Positions 45,713 to 55,537 of a stretch of 64,000 nucleotides of DNA are shown here, piece after piece. The stretch covers positions 186,001 through 250,000 of the forward strand of contig NZ_JALBYQ010000001.1 of the NCBI RefSeq assembly GCF_022678625.1. The letters run 5' to 3'. Source of the DNA: Aliiroseovarius subalbicans (lineage in GTDB: Bacteria; Pseudomonadota; Alphaproteobacteria; Rhodobacterales; Rhodobacteraceae). The notes below the pieces were generated by a model, which did not search any database, was not told the origin of the DNA, and saw only the letters and a program-made list of their open reading frames with translations. Numbering within the stretch: position 1 is the first letter of the stretch; each line of letters starts with the position of its first letter. The translations under genes were made by a program, and so were the position numbers.

Positions 45713-46627
45713 TCAACGCCCGCGAATGCGCGGATCCAGCGCGTCGCGCAGCCCGTCCCCGATGTAGTTCACAGACAGCACGGTCAGCGAGATCGCCAGA
45801 CCCGGCCAGATCACGCGCTCGGGGTTGAGCGTCATGAAGTTCGTGGAATCATACAGCAACCGCCCCCAGGTCGGGAAATCGGACGGAAAGCCCAGACCCA
45901 GGAAGGACAGCGCGCTTTCGGTGATGATCGCGTTGGCGATGCCCAGCGTGGCCGATACCATGATCGGTGACAGCACGTTGGGCAGGATATGGCGCCCGAT
46001 CATGCGGCGCGAAGGCGTGCCGATCGACCGCGCGGCCAGCACGAATTCCTGTTCTTTCAAGGCCAGCACGTCGCCGCGCACGATCCGCGCGGTCTGCATC
46101 CAGCTGGTGATGCCGATAACAAAGACGATCAGCAGGAAAATCCCGGTCTCGGGCCCGAAGGCAGCGCGCAGCGTGTCGCGAAACAGCATGATGATGACAA
46201 GCAGCAGGGGCAGCAGGGGCAGGGCCAGGAACAGGTCGGTAATCCGCATGAGGAACCCGTCCAGCCGTTTGAAATACCCCGCCAGCACGCCCACGAGCGT
46301 GCCCAGCACCAGCGCCAGCAACATGGCGGTCACGCCCACCAAAAGCGATACGCGCCCTCCTTGCAGAACGCTGGCAAAGGTATCGCGTCCCAGCTGGTCG
46401 GTGCCCATCGGGTGGGCAAAGCTTGGGCCTTGGTTCTTGGACCGGATGTCGATGAAATTCGGGTCCAGATGCCACAGCATCGGTCCGAAGATGACAAGGC
46501 AGCAAACGGCAACGAAGAAGATCGCGCCCATGACGGCGCCGCGGTGGGTTTTGAACTGGTCCCAGACATCGGCCCATTGGTTGCGATGCTTTTCGGGCAC
46601 AGAGGCGGCTGTGGTTGCGTCAGTCAT
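45713..46627 (-). CDS. Peptide-type ABC transporter permease (DppC-like)
   Basis: 304 residues, six membrane segments, an N-terminal cytoplasmic helix and the EAA loop (AARSIGTPSRRMIGRHILPN). The family partners DppB-type permeases in importers for di- or oligopeptides, nickel or related solutes. It is the last gene of the five-gene transporter operon and overlaps the dppB-like stop by 8 bp. ATG 46627 is chosen for this coupling. Confidence 0.92.
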   Translation of the reverse strand: MTDATTAASVPEKHRNQWADVWDQFKTHRGAVMGAIFFVAVCCLVIFGPMLWHLDPNFIDIRSKNQGPSFAHPMGTDQLGRDTFASVLQGGRVSLLVGVTAMLLALVLGTLVGVLAGYFKRLDGFLMRITDLFLALPLLPLLLVIIMLFRDTLRAAFGPETGIFLLIVFVIGITSWMQTARIVRGDVLALKEQEFVLAARSIGTPSRRMIGRHILPNVLSPIMVSATLGIANAIITESALSFLGLGFPSDFPTWGRLLYDSTNFMTLNPERVIWPGLAISLTVLSVNYIGDGLRDALDPRIRGR

Positions 46628-47648
46628 AGCGGATCCTCGGGTCAAGAATGCCATAAAGGATGTCGGCGATCAGGTTGAACAGCACGATGAGCACCGCGAA
46701 GATGAAGGTCAGCGTCTGCACCAGCGGGATGTCAGCGCCCTGAATGCCGATGATCAGCAGCTGGCCCAGCCCGTTCACCTTGAACACCTGTTCGGTGATG
46801 ATGGCCCCGCCAAAGACCTGCGGCACGCCCAGGGCGATCACCGTGACCACCGGGATCAGCGAATTGCGCAGCACATGGACCAGCAGAACCACGCGTTCGC
46901 GCATCCCTTTGGCGCGCGCCGTGCGCACGTAATCCTGGTTCAGATTGTCCAGCATCGAGGCGCGCATGAAGCGGCTGATCTGGGCGGCGTTATACAGAGC
47001 CAGCACGAAAACCGGCATCGCCATCTGGCGGATCTGGAAGCCGAAACTTGCCAGGTCCGTCACCTTGTGGGTGGTGTCATAGATCGACGGGAACCAGAAC
47101 CAACTGTCGGTCGGGATCATTACCGAGAAGATCACGATCATCAGAACGCCGGTAAAGAAGGTCGGCACGGAAAAGCCCACCATGCTGACGAAGGTGCCGG
47201 CCTGGTCGAACCAGCTGTATTGCCGGTAAGCCGAGATCACGCCGATCGGGATCGCGATCAGGATGCCGACGACATAGGACATGCCCACGACCCACAGGGT
47301 CTGCGGCATGCGCTCGACGATGAGGTCGACGACGGGCGAGCGGGTGGCCCAGCTTTGCACCCGCAGCCGGTCCTCGCAGCCCCAGGTGCAGGTGCCGAAC
47401 ATTTGGTCGATGATGTTCAAAGGCTCGTTCACGAAGAACTGCACGCACCATTTGAAGTATCTCACATGGATCGGCTGCCCCAGCCCCAGGCTTTCGCGGA
47501 TCTTCTCTCGCACTTCGGGCGGGATCGTCATCGGCAGGTTGCCGGTGGGATCATTGGGCGCCAGGTCCAGCAGCAGGAAGATGATGAAACTGATGAACAG
47601 AAGCACCGGGATGGTGAACATCAGGCGTCTGATTGTGTAGTTCAGCAT
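46620..47648 (-). CDS. Peptide-type ABC transporter permease (DppB-like)
   Basis: 342 residues. The N-terminus (MLNYTIRRLMFTIPVLLF) begins directly with the first membrane helix, as in DppB/OppB. The EAA loop is present (RTARAKGMRERVVLLVHVLRN). A long outer loop near residues 60-100 contains two Cys (GTCTWGCED), which could form a disulfide. It follows the substrate-binding protein gene by about 87 bp. Confidence 0.92.
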   Translation of the reverse strand: MLNYTIRRLMFTIPVLLFISFIIFLLLDLAPNDPTGNLPMTIPPEVREKIRESLGLGQPIHVRYFKWCVQFFVNEPLNIIDQMFGTCTWGCEDRLRVQSWATRSPVVDLIVERMPQTLWVVGMSYVVGILIAIPIGVISAYRQYSWFDQAGTFVSMVGFSVPTFFTGVLMIVIFSVMIPTDSWFWFPSIYDTTHKVTDLASFGFQIRQMAMPVFVLALYNAAQISRFMRASMLDNLNQDYVRTARAKGMRERVVLLVHVLRNSLIPVVTVIALGVPQVFGGAIITEQVFKVNGLGQLLIIGIQGADIPLVQTLTFIFAVLIVLFNLIADILYGILDPRIRYD

Positions 47649-47735
47649 GCGGTGTCTCGGTTCAGAAGTCTCGGGGAAAAGGTGGCCGCCCCACCGCAAC
47701 AAGGTGTGGCAGGGCGGCCGTTTGTCAAAGGCGGA

Positions 47736-49439
47736 TCAGTCCGCGCGGGTCCAGTCGGCCACGTTCCACAGCTCGCTGTCCCAGGAGTTCATCTTGACCC
47801 CATTGAGCGTGTTGGAATGTGCCGAGACATCGCCACGGTGCACCAGCGGGATCATCGCGCCGGCCTGCATCAGCATGTCGTTCATGGCTTTCGCCAGTTC
47901 CGCACGCTCTTCCAGGGCCGAGGTCTGGCCCATCTTCGCGGCAAGCGCGTCATAGGCCGGATCACAGTAACGCGGCATGTTCGAGCCCAGCCAGTTGTTC
48001 GACGGCATCGGGATTTCGTCGCAGACCCAGTTGCCCATATAGGCTTCGGGGTCGGTGCCGGCGAAGTTGTTGGTGTACATCTCGATGTCGGCAAACAGCT
48101 TCTGATAGGTGTCCGGCGACGACTGGTCACCGCCGAAGAAGACACCGGCGTCGACGTTCTTCAGCTCGGTTTCAACACCGATCTCGCTCCACCACTGCTT
48201 CAGCAGCGCCTGGGTGTCCTGGCGCACGGCGTTGGTCGAGGTCTGATACAGGATCGACAGACGAACGCCGTCTTTGGCGCGGATACCGTCGGCCCCTTTG
48301 ACCCAGCCCGCGCCCTCAAGCATGGCGTTGGCCCCGGCGATGTCCTGCCCCAGACAGGCGTCGTTTGCCGTGGAGGCATAGATCGCCGGTGCGGGCAGCA
48401 CGTTGCAGGTCGGTTTGCCAGCGGCGCCATAGCCCACTTCGGACACCAGCGCGCGGTCAATGGCCTTCGACAGCGCGGTGCGCACGATCGGGTCGGTCAG
48501 GAACGGGTGGGGCCCGCCTTCCAGCGTCGAGCGTTTGTCGCCAAGGGCGGCATCCGGGTTCGACAGGTTCACCATCAGGCGTTCCACGGACGTGCCGAAC
48601 GAGCTGACCACGGTGCCTTTGCCAGCACCGGCCATCTGCGTCAGGATCGTCGGGTCGATCTGCAGGTTCCAGGCATAGTCGAATTCGCCGGTTTCCAGCA
48701 CCGAGCGCGCAGCAGCAGCGGCGTCGCCGCCCCCTTTGAACGTCGCCGTGGCAAAGGCCGGCTTGGCCGGGTCACGGTAATGCGGGTTCGCTTCATACGA
48801 TATCACGTCGTTGGCTTTGAACTCGGTCACGCGGAACGGGCCAGTGCCGTGCGGGCCAAAGTTGGCCTCGGTGCAGTTCGGGGCATCCGCGCCCAGGCAA
48901 TTGGCGAATTGTGCCGCCTGGATGATCGGGCTTTCCACGCCCACGAACGGCGCATAGGGGAAGGGTTTGGGGCCGTCGAAGGTGATTTTCACCGTCAGAT
49001 CGTCCAACGCTTCGACGTTTTTCACTCCAGCGAACTTGGATTCCTGCTGGCAGCCGCCTTCGGGGTGCATGCAGTATTCGCCGGTAAAGACCACGTCGGC
49101 GGCGGTAAAGTCGCTGCCGTCCGACCATTTGATGCCCGGCGTCAGTTTCCAGGTGATCGTGGTCAGGTCTTCCGAGATGCCGCCATTGGCAACGGTCGGG
49201 ATTTCATCGACCAGCCAGGGCAGCATGTTGCCTTGTTCGTCATAGCGCGCCAGCGGTTCGATGACCATCGACGACGCTTCGGTGTCCTTGGTACCGCCGG
49301 ACAAGAACGGATTCAGGATTGAGGCCGCTTGCCAATAGATAATGTTCAGGTGTCCGTCCGCGCCGCGCTCGGCCTGAGCGGTCACGCCAGACAGGGCCAC
49401 CGCGGTCGCGGCGCCCAGAAGGGCTGTCTTCAGTTTCAT
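47736..49439 (-). CDS. Peptide-type ABC transporter substrate-binding protein
   Basis: 567 residues with a Sec signal peptide (cut after AQA, about residue 23) and an SBP family 5 domain. Visible landmarks: INIIY-like start [29 protein letters not shown], and a late [11 protein letters not shown] end. Without a lipobox it should be free in the periplasm. Ligand cannot be read directly; the divergent deacylase and oxidoreductase genes suggest an N-acylated amino-acid or opine-like solute. Its ATG overlaps the upstream ATPase stop (ATGA). Confidence 0.9.
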   Translation of the reverse strand: MKLKTALLGAATAVALSGVTAQAERGADGHLNIIYWQAASILNPFLSGGTKDTEASSMVIEPLARYDEQGNMLPWLVDEIPTVANGGISEDLTTITWKLTPGIKWSDGSDFTAADVVFTGEYCMHPEGGCQQESKFAGVKNVEALDDLTVKITFDGPKPFPYAPFVGVESPIIQAAQFANCLGADAPNCTEANFGPHGTGPFRVTEFKANDVISYEANPHYRDPAKPAFATATFKGGGDAAAAARSVLETGEFDYAWNLQIDPTILTQMAGAGKGTVVSSFGTSVERLMVNLSNPDAALGDKRSTLEGGPHPFLTDPIVRTALSKAIDRALVSEVGYGAAGKPTCNVLPAPAIYASTANDACLGQDIAGANAMLEGAGWVKGADGIRAKDGVRLSILYQTSTNAVRQDTQALLKQWWSEIGVETELKNVDAGVFFGGDQSSPDTYQKLFADIEMYTNNFAGTDPEAYMGNWVCDEIPMPSNNWLGSNMPRYCDPAYDALAAKMGQTSALEERAELAKAMNDMLMQAGAMIPLVHRGDVSAHSNTLNGVKMNSWDSELWNVADWTRAD

Positions 49440-50482
49440 GTGGTCTCTCCTTGTTGGATGCTCTTGTTGTCCTCGGATGCCGCCGTGTCTCCGGCGGTCT
49501 GATTGTAATGATGGCAGGCCACGAAGCGGCCCGGCTGAACCTCGCGAAACTCCGGGTCTTCGCGGTGGCAGATGTCCATGACCGCCGGGCAGCGGGTGCA
49601 GAAATTGCAGCCCTGGGGCGGGTTTGACGGGCTGGGCACGTCGCCTTGCAAAATCACCCGGTCCTCGGTCGTCATGTCCGGGTCAGGCTCTGGCACGGCA
49701 GACAGCAACGCCTTGGTGTAAGGGTGCAGCGGTTCGGCGTAGAGCGCTTCGCGCGGGGAAAGTTCGACAACCTTGCCCAGATACATCACCGCCACACGGT
49801 CGGCGATATGGCGCACCATCGACAGGTCGTGGGAAATGAACAGATAGGTCAGGTCGAACTTTTCCTGCAGATCCTCAAGCAGGTTCACCACCTGGGCCTG
49901 AATCGATACGTCCAGCGCCGCAATTGGCTCGTCGCAGACGATGAATTTCGGGTTCAGGGCCAGGGCGCGGGCGATGCCGATGCGTTGACGCTGGCCTCCG
50001 GAAAACTCGTGCGGGTAGCGGTTTGAAAACGTGCGGTTCAGCCCGACCGCATCCATCAGCTCATGCACCCGATCGCGCCGCTTGTCGCGCGACAGGTCGG
50101 TGTGCTCCATCAGCGGTTCGCCGATGATCGCCTCGACCGTCATGCGCGGGTTCAGGCTGGCTTGCGGGTCCTGGAACACCATCTGCATCGTCGGGCGCAT
50201 CTTGCGCAACCCGCCTTGCGGCGTGTCGCCGATCTCGGCCCCGTCGATCTTCACCGACCCGTCGGTGATGTCGTAAAGGCGCAGAATGGCGCGGCCGCAG
50301 GTGGATTTGCCACAGCCGCTTTCGCCTACCAGGCCCAGGGTTTCGCCCGCGAATATGTCGAAACTGACGCCGTCGACCGCCTTCACCTCGCCCACACGCT
50401 TGCGCAGAATGCCCGCGTAGATCGGGAAATGCATTTTCAGGTCGCGCACCTCGACCAGTTTGCGGGGCGTGGCATCAAGCAT
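49436..50482 (-). CDS. Peptide-type ABC transporter ATPase (DppF/OppF-like)
   Basis: 348 residues with Walker A GESGCGKS, signature SGGQRQRIG, Walker B ([12 protein letters not shown]) and the C-terminal oligopeptide/dipeptide extension with its Cys-rich cluster ([18 protein letters not shown]), which in this family can hold an Fe-S cluster. It overlaps the oppD-like stop by 8 bp. Start 50482 is preferred; 50509 is also in frame. Confidence 0.92.
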   Translation of the reverse strand: MLDATPRKLVEVRDLKMHFPIYAGILRKRVGEVKAVDGVSFDIFAGETLGLVGESGCGKSTCGRAILRLYDITDGSVKIDGAEIGDTPQGGLRKMRPTMQMVFQDPQASLNPRMTVEAIIGEPLMEHTDLSRDKRRDRVHELMDAVGLNRTFSNRYPHEFSGGQRQRIGIARALALNPKFIVCDEPIAALDVSIQAQVVNLLEDLQEKFDLTYLFISHDLSMVRHIADRVAVMYLGKVVELSPREALYAEPLHPYTKALLSAVPEPDPDMTTEDRVILQGDVPSPSNPPQGCNFCTRCPAVMDICHREDPEFREVQPGRFVACHHYNQTAGDTAASEDNKSIQQGETT

Positions 50483-51479
50483 CGCGCGGTTCCCCTTTGG
50501 CGAGGTCATAGAAACAGGCGGCGTCGTGGCCATCGCCGACCGGCATCCGCGCCGGGTTTTCCTGTTTGCAACGGTCAAAGGCGACCGGGCAGCGGTGGCG
50601 GAACGGGCAGGCGGTGGGGATCGCGCCCAGGATGGGCGGTTGGCCTTCGATCACCTTCAACCGCTCAGCCCGATCGCCGCGCACATGCGGGATCGTTTCC
50701 AAAAGCGCGGCGGTATAAGGGTGCTGCGGGTTCTTGAACAATTCGCGCACCGGCGCCTGTTCAACCACTTGCCCGCCGTACATCACCATCACCCGGTCCG
50801 CGATGCCCGCGATCACGCCCAGGTCGTGGGTGATCCAGACGATCGCCATGCCCAGCTTGTGGCGCAGCTCTTTCACCAGCTCCAGGATTTGCGCCTGGAT
50901 CGTCACGTCCAGCGCGGTGGTGGGTTCGTCGGCGATCAGAACCTCGGGGTCGCAGGCCAGCGCGATGGCGATCATCACCCGTTGGCGCATGCCGCCGGAA
51001 AACTGGTGCGGGTAATCCTTCAACCGCTGTTTGGCGTCGGGGATGCCGACCAGCTCCAAAAGCTCAACCGCGCGGGCGTTGGCCTGGCGTTTGTTCATAC
51101 CCATGTGGCGCATCAGCGGTTCGCGCAGCTGGAAGCCCACCGTGAACACCGGATTGAGCGAGGTCATTGGGTCCTGGAACACGAAACCGATCCGCGCGCC
51201 ACGAATGTCGCGCAGGCTGTCGGCGTCCATTTTCAACAGGTCGCGCCCGTCAAACAGCACTTCGCCCCGGCGCACTTCGGCAGGGGGCGAGGGCAACAGG
51301 CCGATCAGCGACATCATTGTCACCGACTTGCCCGAGCCGCTTTCGCCGACGACACCCAGAAGCTCGCCTTTCTTCAGGTCGAAGCTGACGTGGTTCACGG
51401 CATGAACCTCGCCGCCGCGTGTCTGGAAAACAGTATTGAGGTCCCGGACGTCCAGGACGGGCTGTGCCCCATCGGGCAT
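50475..51479 (-). CDS. Peptide-type ABC transporter ATPase (DppD/OppD-like)
   Basis: 334 residues with Walker A GESGSGKS, signature SGGMRQRV, Walker B ([12 protein letters not shown]) and the oligopeptide C-terminal extension with [14 protein letters not shown]. First gene of the leftward transporter operon. ATG 51479 has a GGGAGAG ribosome site; a much longer frame upstream would overlap the divergent promoter and was rejected. Confidence 0.93.
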   Translation of the reverse strand: MPDGAQPVLDVRDLNTVFQTRGGEVHAVNHVSFDLKKGELLGVVGESGSGKSVTMMSLIGLLPSPPAEVRRGEVLFDGRDLLKMDADSLRDIRGARIGFVFQDPMTSLNPVFTVGFQLREPLMRHMGMNKRQANARAVELLELVGIPDAKQRLKDYPHQFSGGMRQRVMIAIALACDPEVLIADEPTTALDVTIQAQILELVKELRHKLGMAIVWITHDLGVIAGIADRVMVMYGGQVVEQAPVRELFKNPQHPYTAALLETIPHVRGDRAERLKVIEGQPPILGAIPTACPFRHRCPVAFDRCKQENPARMPVGDGHDAACFYDLAKGEPRDA

Positions 51480-51678
51480 ATGACTCTCCCAAGTATTTGT
51501 TCTTCTTGCTTTTCTTGGTGGCGTCCGTCGTTGCGGTGCCCCCCTGTGTTCGAAATTGTTAGCACGAAATATGTTTGCGGCAACATGTTTCTTGACCGAC
51601 TGGCAAAAACTCCCCTCGCTTGGGTTGACGCAAACCGGACCGCGCGGCAGGCTTCGCGCCAGCATCGGGGGAGTGAAC
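51480..51678. promoter_or_regulatory. Divergent control region between importer and argE-like operons
   Basis: About 200 bp that must hold both promoters. No regulator gene is adjacent, and I see no clear operator dyad. Confidence 0.4.
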
Positions 51679-52842
51679 TTGGCAGAACGTCTGAACGCAC
51701 GCGAAATACTCGACAAACTGGTTGCCTTTCCGACGATCAGCCGGGTCAGCAACCTGGAGTTGATCGACTGGGTCGAGGATTACCTGGCCTCCCACGGCGT
51801 GCGCGCGCATCGCGTTTACAACGACGATGGCACCAAGGCGAACCTTTACGCCAACGTTGGACCCGAGGTCGAAGGCGGCGTGATTCTGTCCGGCCACACC
51901 GACGTGGTGCCGATTGACGGCCAGGCTTGGGACAGTGACCCTTTCACGGTGATCGAGAAGAATGGCCGCCTGTATGGCCGCGGCACCTGCGACATGAAAG
52001 GCTTCGACGCGCTGGCGTTGGCCGCGGTGCCTTTGGCGCTGGAACGCGGGATCAAACGCCCGCTGCAAATCGCGCTGAGTTATGACGAGGAGGTCGGCTG
52101 CGTCGGCGCCCCGCGCATGATCCGCGAAATGGCCGGGGCTTTGCCGAAAGCCGAGGCCGCGATCATTGGTGAGCCCTCGATGATGAAGGCCGTGAATGGC
52201 CACAAGGGCGGGATTGGGCTGGAAACACATGTGCGCGGCTTCGAGGTGCATTCATCCCTGATGCACACCGGCGTCAACGCCGTGATGGAGGCCAGCAAGC
52301 TGATCGACTGGGCCAACAAGGTGAACGCGGACAACATGGCGCGCGAGGCCGGGCCGATCGCCGCCATGTTCACCCCACCCTGGACCACGGCGCATGTGGG
52401 CACGATCACCGGGGGCACGGCGGAAAACATCACCGCGAAAGATTGCCGGTTTATCATGGGGTTTCGCGCCGTACCGGGGGAAAGCCTTAAGGATTGGAAG
52501 GCGCGCTATCTGGTCAAGGTGGCCGAGGTCGAAGCACAGATGCAGGCGATCCACCCCGAGGCGCGCATTGACGTCACCGAACGGTTCACCGTGCCGGGGT
52601 TGCGCCCTGAAACCGATGGCATGGCCGAAACCCTGGCGCGTCGCCTGACCGGGGACAACGGCGACCACGTGGTCAGCTACGGCACCGAAGCCGGGCAGTT
52701 TCAGGACGGCGGGTATTCTGCCGTGATCTGCGGTCCTGGGTCGATCGAACAGGCGCATCAGCCCAACGAATTCATCAGCGTCAAGCAATTCCACGCCGGC
52801 TGGGTCTTCATGGAGAGGCTGGTGGACTACCTCACCGAATGA
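51679..52842 (+). CDS. argE: Acetylornithine deacetylase-like M20 peptidase (ArgE)
   Basis: 387 residues of the M20A family with the metal-binding motifs SGHTDVVP and GTCDMKGFDAL, catalytic Glu (YDEEVGC) and the dimerisation domain between. It removes an N-acyl group from ornithine or a related amino acid. The start is TTG 51679, spaced five bases after GGGGGAG; GTG 51673 is an alternative. Because it is paired with an importer, it may act on an imported N-acyl amino acid rather than in arginine synthesis. Confidence 0.85.
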   Translation: MAERLNAREILDKLVAFPTISRVSNLELIDWVEDYLASHGVRAHRVYNDDGTKANLYANVGPEVEGGVILSGHTDVVPIDGQAWDSDPFTVIEKNGRLYGRGTCDMKGFDALALAAVPLALERGIKRPLQIALSYDEEVGCVGAPRMIREMAGALPKAEAAIIGEPSMMKAVNGHKGGIGLETHVRGFEVHSSLMHTGVNAVMEASKLIDWANKVNADNMAREAGPIAAMFTPPWTTAHVGTITGGTAENITAKDCRFIMGFRAVPGESLKDWKARYLVKVAEVEAQMQAIHPEARIDVTERFTVPGLRPETDGMAETLARRLTGDNGDHVVSYGTEAGQFQDGGYSAVICGPGSIEQAHQPNEFISVKQFHAGWVFMERLVDYLTE

Positions 52843-54185
52843 CGCCGTTCCCGATCTCCGAGGCGCAGCCGATTTTCCATGACAATGCGCTGCCCGGCGC
52901 CTGTGACGTGGTGGTCATCGGCGGCGGCGTGATCGGGGTCTCGACCGCTCTGTTCCTGGCACGCGCCGGGCAAAACGTCGTTTTGCTCGAAAAGGGCCGC
53001 ATCGCGGGCGAACAATCGTCGCGAAACTGGGGCTGGATCCGGGTGCAGGGCAGGGACCCCGCGGAAATCCCGATCGCGATCGAGGCGCAAGCGCTGTGGC
53101 GCGAGCTGGCCGCGCAGGTGGACGCTGACATTGGGCTGACACAGGCTGGCGTGGCCTTTCTGGCCGACAAGGACAGCGAACTTGCGGGGTTCGAGGACTG
53201 GCTGGACCATGCCCACCCCCATGATCTGGACACCCGCGTTCTGAGCGCCAGTCAGACTGCGGCGCTTTTGCCTCAGGCCACGACGGGCTGGGCTGGTGCG
53301 TTGTGGACCCCGTCCGACATGCGGGCCGAACCGTTTCTGGCGGTTCCCGCTTTGGCGCGGTTGGCGGCGAAACACGGCACGATGATCGTCGAGGGCTGCG
53401 CGGTGCGGCTGTTGGACGTCGAAGGCGGGCGGGTGGCCGGGGTTGTCACCGAACGGGGCCGCATTCGCGCGGGCCGTGTGGTGTTGGCCGGCGGCGCCTG
53501 GTCGTCGCTTCTGTTACGTCGCCACGGCATTTCGATCCCGCAGCTTTCGGTGCGCGCCACCGTGGCCCGCACCGCCCCAATGGACGAAGTGTTCGCGGGT
53601 GGCGCGGTTGACGGCAAGCTGGCGTTTCGCCGTCGCACCGATGGCGGGTACACCCTGGCACCGTCGGGGTTTCACGAACTCTACATCGGCCCGGACGCCC
53701 TACGCGCTTTTGCCCGTTTCCTACCGCAGCTGTGGCAGGATCCGCTGGGCACGAAATACCTGCCAAAGGCGCCCGCCAGCTTTCCCGACGGCTGGGGCAC
53801 GCCGCGCCGCTGGTCGGGCGATGCGCCATCCCCGTTTGAAGCCATGCGTGTGTTGAACCCGGCCCCGAATGCGGCCAAGGTGGCGGGGCTGGCGCGTGAT
53901 TTCAGCGCGACCTTTCCGGGGCTGGGCGACACACGGATCGCCGCCGCCTGGGCGGGCATGATCGACGTGATGCCCGACGTGGTGCCTGTGGTGGACAGGG
54001 CCGACGCGCTGCCCGGCCTGACGGTTTGCACCGGGATGTGCGGCCACGGTTTTGGCATTGGCCCCGCGTTTGGACGGATCACGGCAGACCTTGCGATGGC
54101 GCGCGATCCGGGCCACGATCTGACGCGGTTCCGGCTGAACCGATTTTCGGACGGGAGCAAGCTGACGCTTGGCCCGAACCTTTGA
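52839..54185 (+). CDS. FAD-dependent amino-acid oxidoreductase (DAO/DadA-like)
   Basis: 448 residues with the Rossmann motif VIGGGVIGVSTAL (about 26-38), VVLAGGAWSS and a C-terminal CGHGFGIGPAFG flavin motif. Proteins of this fold oxidise D- or N-alkyl amino acids such as sarcosine or opines. It overlaps argE by 4 bp (ATGA). The substrate is unknown. Confidence 0.87.
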   Translation: MTPFPISEAQPIFHDNALPGACDVVVIGGGVIGVSTALFLARAGQNVVLLEKGRIAGEQSSRNWGWIRVQGRDPAEIPIAIEAQALWRELAAQVDADIGLTQAGVAFLADKDSELAGFEDWLDHAHPHDLDTRVLSASQTAALLPQATTGWAGALWTPSDMRAEPFLAVPALARLAAKHGTMIVEGCAVRLLDVEGGRVAGVVTERGRIRAGRVVLAGGAWSSLLLRRHGISIPQLSVRATVARTAPMDEVFAGGAVDGKLAFRRRTDGGYTLAPSGFHELYIGPDALRAFARFLPQLWQDPLGTKYLPKAPASFPDGWGTPRRWSGDAPSPFEAMRVLNPAPNAAKVAGLARDFSATFPGLGDTRIAAAWAGMIDVMPDVVPVVDRADALPGLTVCTGMCGHGFGIGPAFGRITADLAMARDPGHDLTRFRLNRFSDGSKLTLGPNL

Positions 54186-54205
54186 TGTTTACAGGAGAAT
54201 AGACC

Positions 54206-55372
54206 ATGCCGATCAAGAACCGATTTGCCGAATTGCTGCCCGAAATCACCGAATGGCGGCGCGATATCCACGCCAATCCTGAACTTTTGTTCGACACCCA
54301 TCGCACCTCGGCGCTGGTCGCCGACAAGTTGGCCACGTTTGGCTGTGACGAGGTGGTGACCGGCATCGGGCGCACTGGGGTGGTCGCCGTGATCAAGGGC
54401 AAGACCGATACCTCGGGCAAGGTGCTGGGCCTGCGCGCCGACATGGACGCGCTGCCAATTCATGAGGCGACGGGGCTGGACTATGCGTCAGAAGTTGAGG
54501 GCAAGATGCACGCCTGCGGCCATGACGGTCATACCGCGATGCTGCTGGGGGCCGCGAAATACCTGGCTGAAACGCGTAATTTTGACGGCACCTGCGTTGT
54601 CATCTTCCAACCTGCCGAAGAGGGCGGCGGCGGTGGCAAGGAAATGGTCGATGACGGCATGATGGAGCGGTTCGGCATCCAGGAAGTGTTCGGCATGCAC
54701 AACATGCCCGGCCTGCCGCTGGGCGAATTCGCAATTCGCTCCGGCGCGTTTTTCGCTGCCGCTGATCAGTTTGACATCAATGTCGAGGGCAAGGGCGGCC
54801 ACGCGGCCAAGCCGCATGAGACGATCGACACAACGCTGGTCGCCGCCCATATCGTCGTGGCGCTGCAATCCATCGCCAGCCGCAACATCGACCCGCTGCA
54901 CTCGGTCGTGGTGTCGACCTGCACCTTCCGCACGGAAAGTGAGGCGCATAACGTGATCCCGCAGCACGTGCTGTTGCGCGGCACCGTGCGCACCCATGAC
55001 AGCGGCGTGCGCGACGAGGCCGAGGAGACGCTGAAACGCGTCGCCACCGCCACCGCCGAGGCCTTCGGCGCCACGGCGACGGTGACCTACAACCGCGGCT
55101 ATCCGGTCATGGTGAACAGCGAAGAGCAAACCGAATTTGCCGCCGACGTGGCGCGCAAAGTGTCAGGCAAAGAGACGCTGGAAGTGTCTCCGATCATGGG
55201 GGCCGAGGATTTTTCCTATATGCTCGAAGCACGCCCAGGCGCCTATATCCTGGTCGGCAACGGCGATACGGCGATGGTGCACCACCCGGAATACAATTTC
55301 GACGACAACGCGATCCCTGCCGGATGCTCCTGGTGGGCCGAGATCGTGGAAAGCCGCATGCCAGCCGCCTGA
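54206..55372 (+). CDS. M20 family amidohydrolase (HipO-type aminoacylase)
   Basis: 388 residues of the M20D group. Metal ligands are visible in LRADMDALPI, ACGHDGHTAMLLG, QPAEEGGGG, FGMHNMPGLP and the late GAEDFSYM. It hydrolyses N-acyl or N-aryl amino acids such as hippurate. It follows the oxidoreductase by 20 bp with an AGGAG ribosome site, giving a three-gene catabolic operon with argE. Confidence 0.9.
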   Translation: MPIKNRFAELLPEITEWRRDIHANPELLFDTHRTSALVADKLATFGCDEVVTGIGRTGVVAVIKGKTDTSGKVLGLRADMDALPIHEATGLDYASEVEGKMHACGHDGHTAMLLGAAKYLAETRNFDGTCVVIFQPAEEGGGGGKEMVDDGMMERFGIQEVFGMHNMPGLPLGEFAIRSGAFFAAADQFDINVEGKGGHAAKPHETIDTTLVAAHIVVALQSIASRNIDPLHSVVVSTCTFRTESEAHNVIPQHVLLRGTVRTHDSGVRDEAEETLKRVATATAEAFGATATVTYNRGYPVMVNSEEQTEFAADVARKVSGKETLEVSPIMGAEDFSYMLEARPGAYILVGNGDTAMVHHPEYNFDDNAIPAGCSWWAEIVESRMPAA

Positions 55373-55383
55373 GGTCGCGGGAT

Positions 55384-55401
55384 CCGAAGGTGTGCCTTCG
55401 G
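55384..55401 (+). terminator. Hairpin after the amidohydrolase gene
   Basis: A perfect 7 bp stem (55384-55390 with 55395-55401, CCGAAGG/CCTTCGG) with a 4-base loop, 11 bp after the stop codon. No T tract. Confidence 0.4.
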
Positions 55402-55507
55402 CACGCTTGATGTCTCACCGGGTCCGGGATTGCCCCGGCCCCGGTTCGGGATGGGGGCCCGTCGTCATTGTTGCGCTGGGACCGAGCGAAGCGAGGCCAC
55501 CGACAGC

Positions 55508-55526
55508 CGGATTACCCCATAATCCG
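55508..55526. terminator. Hairpin before the moaA stop, possible terminator
   Basis: A perfect 7 bp stem CGGATTA/TAATCCG (55508-55514 with 55520-55526) with a 5-base loop lies between convergent genes, 12 bp after the moaA stop on the minus strand. Without a T tract its strength is unclear. Confidence 0.4.
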
Positions 55527-55537
55527 ACCCGTGGGGG

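Noticed and set aside
45825-49322. An 1165-codon open frame antisense to the ABC transporter operon
   Set aside because: Three well-defined transporter genes with coupled starts lie on the other strand; the antisense translation is low-complexity and matches nothing.
55373-55537. A mobile or REP-like repeat in the gap between the amidohydrolase gene and moaA
   Set aside because: The short inverted repeats do not recur elsewhere in the window; they are better read as weak terminators of convergent genes.
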